Assembly (NCBI RefSeq): GCF_004122145.1
Contig: NZ_SBKQ01000011.1
Coordinates: 62,001-126,000 of the forward strand
Source of the DNA: Flavobacterium piscinae
GTDB taxonomy: Bacteria; Bacteroidota; Bacteroidia; Flavobacteriales; Flavobacteriaceae
Direction of reading: 5' to 3'
DNA length: 64,000 nt
In this document: positions 61,866-64,000 of the stretch, one piece after another
How positions within the stretch are numbered: position 1 is the stretch's first letter
How the letters are laid out: each line of letters opens with the position of its first letter
The notes under the pieces: generated by a model
Seen by the model: only the letters and a program-made list of their open reading frames with translations
Told to the model about the DNA's origin: nothing
The model's database searches: none
Position numbers and translations under genes: made by a program

Positions 61866-62600
61866 ATGAGTACAACATTTGAAGTCATACCAATTGAAAC
61901 AACCGAAATTACGTTTAGGCAAGTTGTTGAATTATCTGAAAAAAGGATAAACTCATTTTTGAAGCAAAATAATATTGACAAGGATATTTCATTGAATATT
62001 AACTTACACGAGAATTCAGAAAAGTATGTTAAAGAAATTAATCTTGATTCTGCATTTGAATGGCAAGAAGACGAATATGTTTGGTTTAAAATTGATGGAG
62101 TAGCGGGAGGAACTGATTCTTATTGTGAAGTTTTGAAAGATTTATCAGAACCAAATGATCCTTGGTGGAGGCTTGATGACTTTAAAGCAAACAATTCAAC
62201 AATTGAAGATTTTGATAGCAAAATTGAAAAAGTAAAAAATCTCAATAGATATTGGACTTTAAGAAGGTCTATGGGACAAACAGGATTAATAAACTTATCA
62301 TATGGATTAATTAGTGCTTCAATAGCTGAATTAACGAATGGATTTATCTGGACTGATGATGGAGCATGGGATTATAAGAAGTTTCCTGCCGAACCAGTAG
62401 AATTCTATAAATGGTACTTTAATCCAGATGTAGAAGAAAATGAAGAATTTAGTGATTGGGCAAAAAGGTGTTTAAATGGAATTAAAGAAGAAATAATAGC
62501 TGTTAACAATGGCTCAAACGCAATGGCGGATGAATCTGTAAATGATACAATAAATAATAAAACAAACTTTTGGTCTAAATTGAAAAGTTGGTGGTCGTAA
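61866..62600 (+). CDS. Unknown cassette protein 1
   Basis: 244 residues, mostly soluble and acidic, without signal peptide or membrane segment. Features are a Trp/Asp-rich middle (FEWQEDEYVWFKIDG, DPWWRLDDFK), a segment that may be a fold core (GQTGLINLSYGLISASIAELTNGFIWTDDGAWDYKKFPAEPVEFYKWYF) and a low-complexity tail (NNGSNAMADESVNDTINNKTNFWSKLKSWWS). I recognise no family. The last 33 residues are encoded inside the attC-like site, and the stop codon is just before its right arm. Confidence 0.8.
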   Translation: MSTTFEVIPIETTEITFRQVVELSEKRINSFLKQNNIDKDISLNINLHENSEKYVKEINLDSAFEWQEDEYVWFKIDGVAGGTDSYCEVLKDLSEPNDPWWRLDDFKANNSTIEDFDSKIEKVKNLNRYWTLRRSMGQTGLINLSYGLISASIAELTNGFIWTDDGAWDYKKFPAEPVEFYKWYFNPDVEENEEFSDWAKRCLNGIKEEIIAVNNGSNAMADESVNDTINNKTNFWSKLKSWWS

Positions 62601-62632
62601 ACCGCCACAGCGTTTAGCCGAGTCGTTAGCAG
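62500..62632 (+). other. attC-like folded site 1 (putative)
   Basis: Left arm 62500-62529 (CTGTTAACAATGGCTCAAAC then GCAATGGCGG) and right arm 62601-62632 (ACCGCCACAGCGTTTAGCC then GAGTCGTTAGCAG) are imperfect inverted repeats. Paired parts include CTGTTAAC with GTTAGCAG, TGGCT with AGCC, AAACGC with GCGTTT, and TGGCGG with CCGCCA. Unpaired bases sit between blocks, as in integron attC sites. The 71-base loop holds the end of cassette gene 1. Confidence 0.65.
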
Positions 62633-62711
62633 TCATTATGAACCAAGAAACCGTAAAAGAGGTTTTATTTTGATTGTGTTTAGAAACTTAAATAAAAAAT
62701 GACGGAAGATT

Positions 62712-63515
62712 TTAATCTTTAAACTCTAAAAGTGAGTATACTAAATTTAATTTGTCAAATGTTTTAGTATCACCAACTTTGTTTATTTCTTTTATTAAGT
62801 TAACTATAGTTTCTTTATCTTTTACAGATAGCAAAATCTTTTCAGTATTATCGAAACTTAAAATAGAAATTAAATCTAATCTAAAAGATTCAATACTATT
62901 ATTCATAAATGCAAGCAAATTTTCTGATAGGTTACTGCCAATTCTTCTATAATAAAGAATACATTTAGCACTGAAACGATAGCTATATAAACTATAAAAA
63001 ATATAACCATTTAAATTTTGGTTACTTAAAGCTTGTTTTGCCTCATTTTGTTTCAGTGTGACTAATTCATAATCAAAATCATTTTTTAAATCATAAATTG
63101 TATGTTCTATATTTTTATAATTGGTTTCGTAATTGGTTGTTATGCTATTGATTGTCTCGATAAAAGCATCAATTCTACTATTGACAGTATGAATGCTACT
63201 TTCAAAGGATGTATTGATAATTTTGACTCTATCATCGAAAAGCTTGAACGAGAGAAAGCCCGCAAAAACAAGACTAAAACCAATAACACTTAAAATTAAA
63301 GTTGTATCTTTTTCTTGCTGTCGGATATACATTTCTTCTTTAAACTGACGTTCTTTTATCTGAGCATCTGTAAGAGGTAAATTTGATTTAAGTCTTACAT
63401 TTGCTTCCTTTAGAGTTTCGTATTTATGTTCAAGATTGCTAACTCGATAATACATGAAAAGCAGTAACAAAGAAAAAGCTATTGTAAGTGAAACAGTGTA
63501 AAAAGTATCTTTCAT
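62712..63515 (-). CDS. Unknown cassette protein 2, membrane-anchored coiled coil
   Basis: 267 residues. Two membrane helices (about 7-24 and 75-93) are separated by a charged helix, followed by a long heptad-like region (residues ~100-165, SSIHTVNSRIDAFIETINSITTNYETNYKNIEHTIYDLKNDFDYEL) and a helical C-terminus. No family recognised. It is the only gene of the array on the minus strand. Confidence 0.75.
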   Translation of the reverse strand: MKDTFYTVSLTIAFSLLLLFMYYRVSNLEHKYETLKEANVRLKSNLPLTDAQIKERQFKEEMYIRQQEKDTTLILSVIGFSLVFAGFLSFKLFDDRVKIINTSFESSIHTVNSRIDAFIETINSITTNYETNYKNIEHTIYDLKNDFDYELVTLKQNEAKQALSNQNLNGYIFYSLYSYRFSAKCILYYRRIGSNLSENLLAFMNNSIESFRLDLISILSFDNTEKILLSVKDKETIVNLIKEINKVGDTKTFDKLNLVYSLLEFKD

Positions 63516-63596
63516 AAAAACGTGAAGTTAGAAAAACGAAAATAAGAAATATTTTAATAATTTAGCGAGAAGAACGACAAATCAAAAAAATAACGC

Positions 63597-63734
63597 CTGC
63601 TAACAGCGGTTTTGCAAGATGGCAAAGTTCAGGATTTATCCGAAAGGAAAGTGAATAAACAAAATTAATTATTAATCGGTAAACGCTTGGTGTTCAATTA
63701 TTTGCCACCTCGCAAAGCCACAAAACGTTGGCAG
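63597..63734 (+). other. attC-like folded site 2 (putative)
   Basis: Left arm 63597-63626 (CTGCTAACAGCGGTTTTGCA then AGATGGCAAA) and right arm 63701-63734 (TTTGCCACCTCGCAAAGCC then ACAAAACGTTGGCAG) pair as imperfect inverted repeats: CTGCTAAC with GTTGGCAG, GGTTTTGC with GCAAAGCC, ATGGCAAA with TTTGCCAC. The inter-arm region is 74 bases with no gene. Total 138 bp, the upper end of the known attC size range. Confidence 0.7.
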
Positions 63735-63779
63735 TAATGTTATTTAGCAACGTAGAAAAAAAATCTTAAAAATATTTTA

Positions 63780-64000
63780 ATGGATAAAAATACAATCATC
63801 AGAATATTAGTCGAAAAACTTGAAAATGAAATTAGAAATTCATTAAAAGAAAATCTTCATAAAAACCCAATGGCTGGAACACCTTTAGAAGGTATGTTTC
63901 TTTTACAAATTATTAATGAAGAGTGTGAAAATTACAGAAATTTTCTTTCTCAAAGTCAAGACAAAATCAATGTAACTCAAAATGAAATTGACATTATAAT
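63780..64000 (+). CDS. Unknown cassette protein 3, 3' end outside the window
   Basis: Open frame from the ATG at 63780 to the window end, 73 codons, no stop (MDKNTIIRILVEKLENEIRN, then LKENLHKNPMAGTPLEGMFL). It is helical and charged, with no family recognised. It begins 46 bases after attC-like site 2, as a cassette gene would. Confidence 0.7.
   Translation, partial: MDKNTIIRILVEKLENEIRNSLKENLHKNPMAGTPLEGMFLLQIINEECENYRNFLSQSQDKINVTQNEIDII

Noticed and set aside
62638..62673. An 11-codon ORF (ATG at 62638) just after attC-like site 1
   Set aside because: Far too short and without a stop-to-start relation to a neighbour; probably site-flanking sequence with a weak AAACC/GGTTT stem.
60076..64000. 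Prophage or conjugative element around the recombinase
   Set aside because: No phage structural, replication or transfer gene is seen, and there is no tRNA target with a duplicated end; the folded sites fit a cassette array better.

Overview
The window is a 64 kb stretch of a low-GC Bacteroidetes chromosome, most likely from a Flavobacterium or a close relative in the Flavobacteriaceae. Evidence: promoters of the Bacteroidetes type (TTG about 18-19 bases upstream of TAnnTTTG), few Shine-Dalgarno sequences, proteins with C-terminal type IX secretion (T9SS) sorting domains, a bacillithiol enzyme (BshC), a GH97 alpha-glucosidase, the L28-L33-DUF4295 ribosomal cluster, and many proteins at a length and gene order typical of flavobacteria. 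No species can be named from the sequence alone.

Layout. Bases 1-7000: DnaQ-type exonuclease (cut by the window start), FAH-family enzyme, Hpt protein, cinA, rpmB-rpmG-DUF4295, ftsY, rhodanese, DUF721 protein. 7070-11959: one giant secreted protein with 16 tandem HYR-like repeats. 12.3-19.2 kb: ndk, a toxin-antitoxin pair, bshC, a T9SS-secreted protein and a B12-binding radical SAM protein. 19.3-22.8 kb: three-gene biotin-dependent acyl-CoA carboxylase. 22.9-33.5 kb: YdcH-like protein, rimO, FadL-like porin, Gly/Trp-rich lipoprotein, proS, two tRNA-Glu genes, rpsT, a response regulator/PAS histidine kinase pair, and thrC. 33.6-45.4 kb: DUF6048/DUF6452/rlmD cluster, two paralogous lipoproteins, a DASS transporter, rocD, small membrane proteins, a Smr protein, a lipoprotein and GH97. 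45.5-58.9 kb: cysteine desulfurase, pyrD, LysE exporter, DUF349 protein, aroE, two tandem DUF368 (PopT-type lipid carrier) proteins, TPR protein, class III aminotransferase, OstA-like protein and acyl-CoA thioesterase. Most of this is ordinary housekeeping.

The accessory part is 58.9-64.0 kb. A 1.2 kb non-coding block full of repeats leads into a 573-residue tyrosine recombinase. Directly behind its 3' end I see what looks like an integron-like gene-cassette array. A simple site (GTTAACAG, 61846) is followed by a 244-residue unknown gene, a 133-bp folded attC-like site (62500-62632), a second unknown gene in reverse orientation, a second folded site of 138 bp (63597-63734), and a third unknown gene that runs off the window. 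The two folded sites share an architecture: complementary imperfect arms that end in CTGYTAAC and GTTRGCAG. They share little sequence elsewhere. The first site overlaps the last 33 codons of its cassette gene. The recombinase lacks the extra segment found in IntI between the catalytic Lys and the HxxR box, and it carries a repeated N-terminal module instead. This is the best candidate for an unusual system here.

A second theme is short dispersed repeats: 8-bp CTCAGNNN arrays, 7-bp TTTCARG and CTTAGTY arrays, a 6-bp ATTGYC array, and a ~125-bp element with conserved flanks and a variable hairpin. Several of these run into coding sequence: the heptamer in the radical SAM gene, the hexamer in bshC, and the CTTAGTY array over the stop codon of the aminotransferase.
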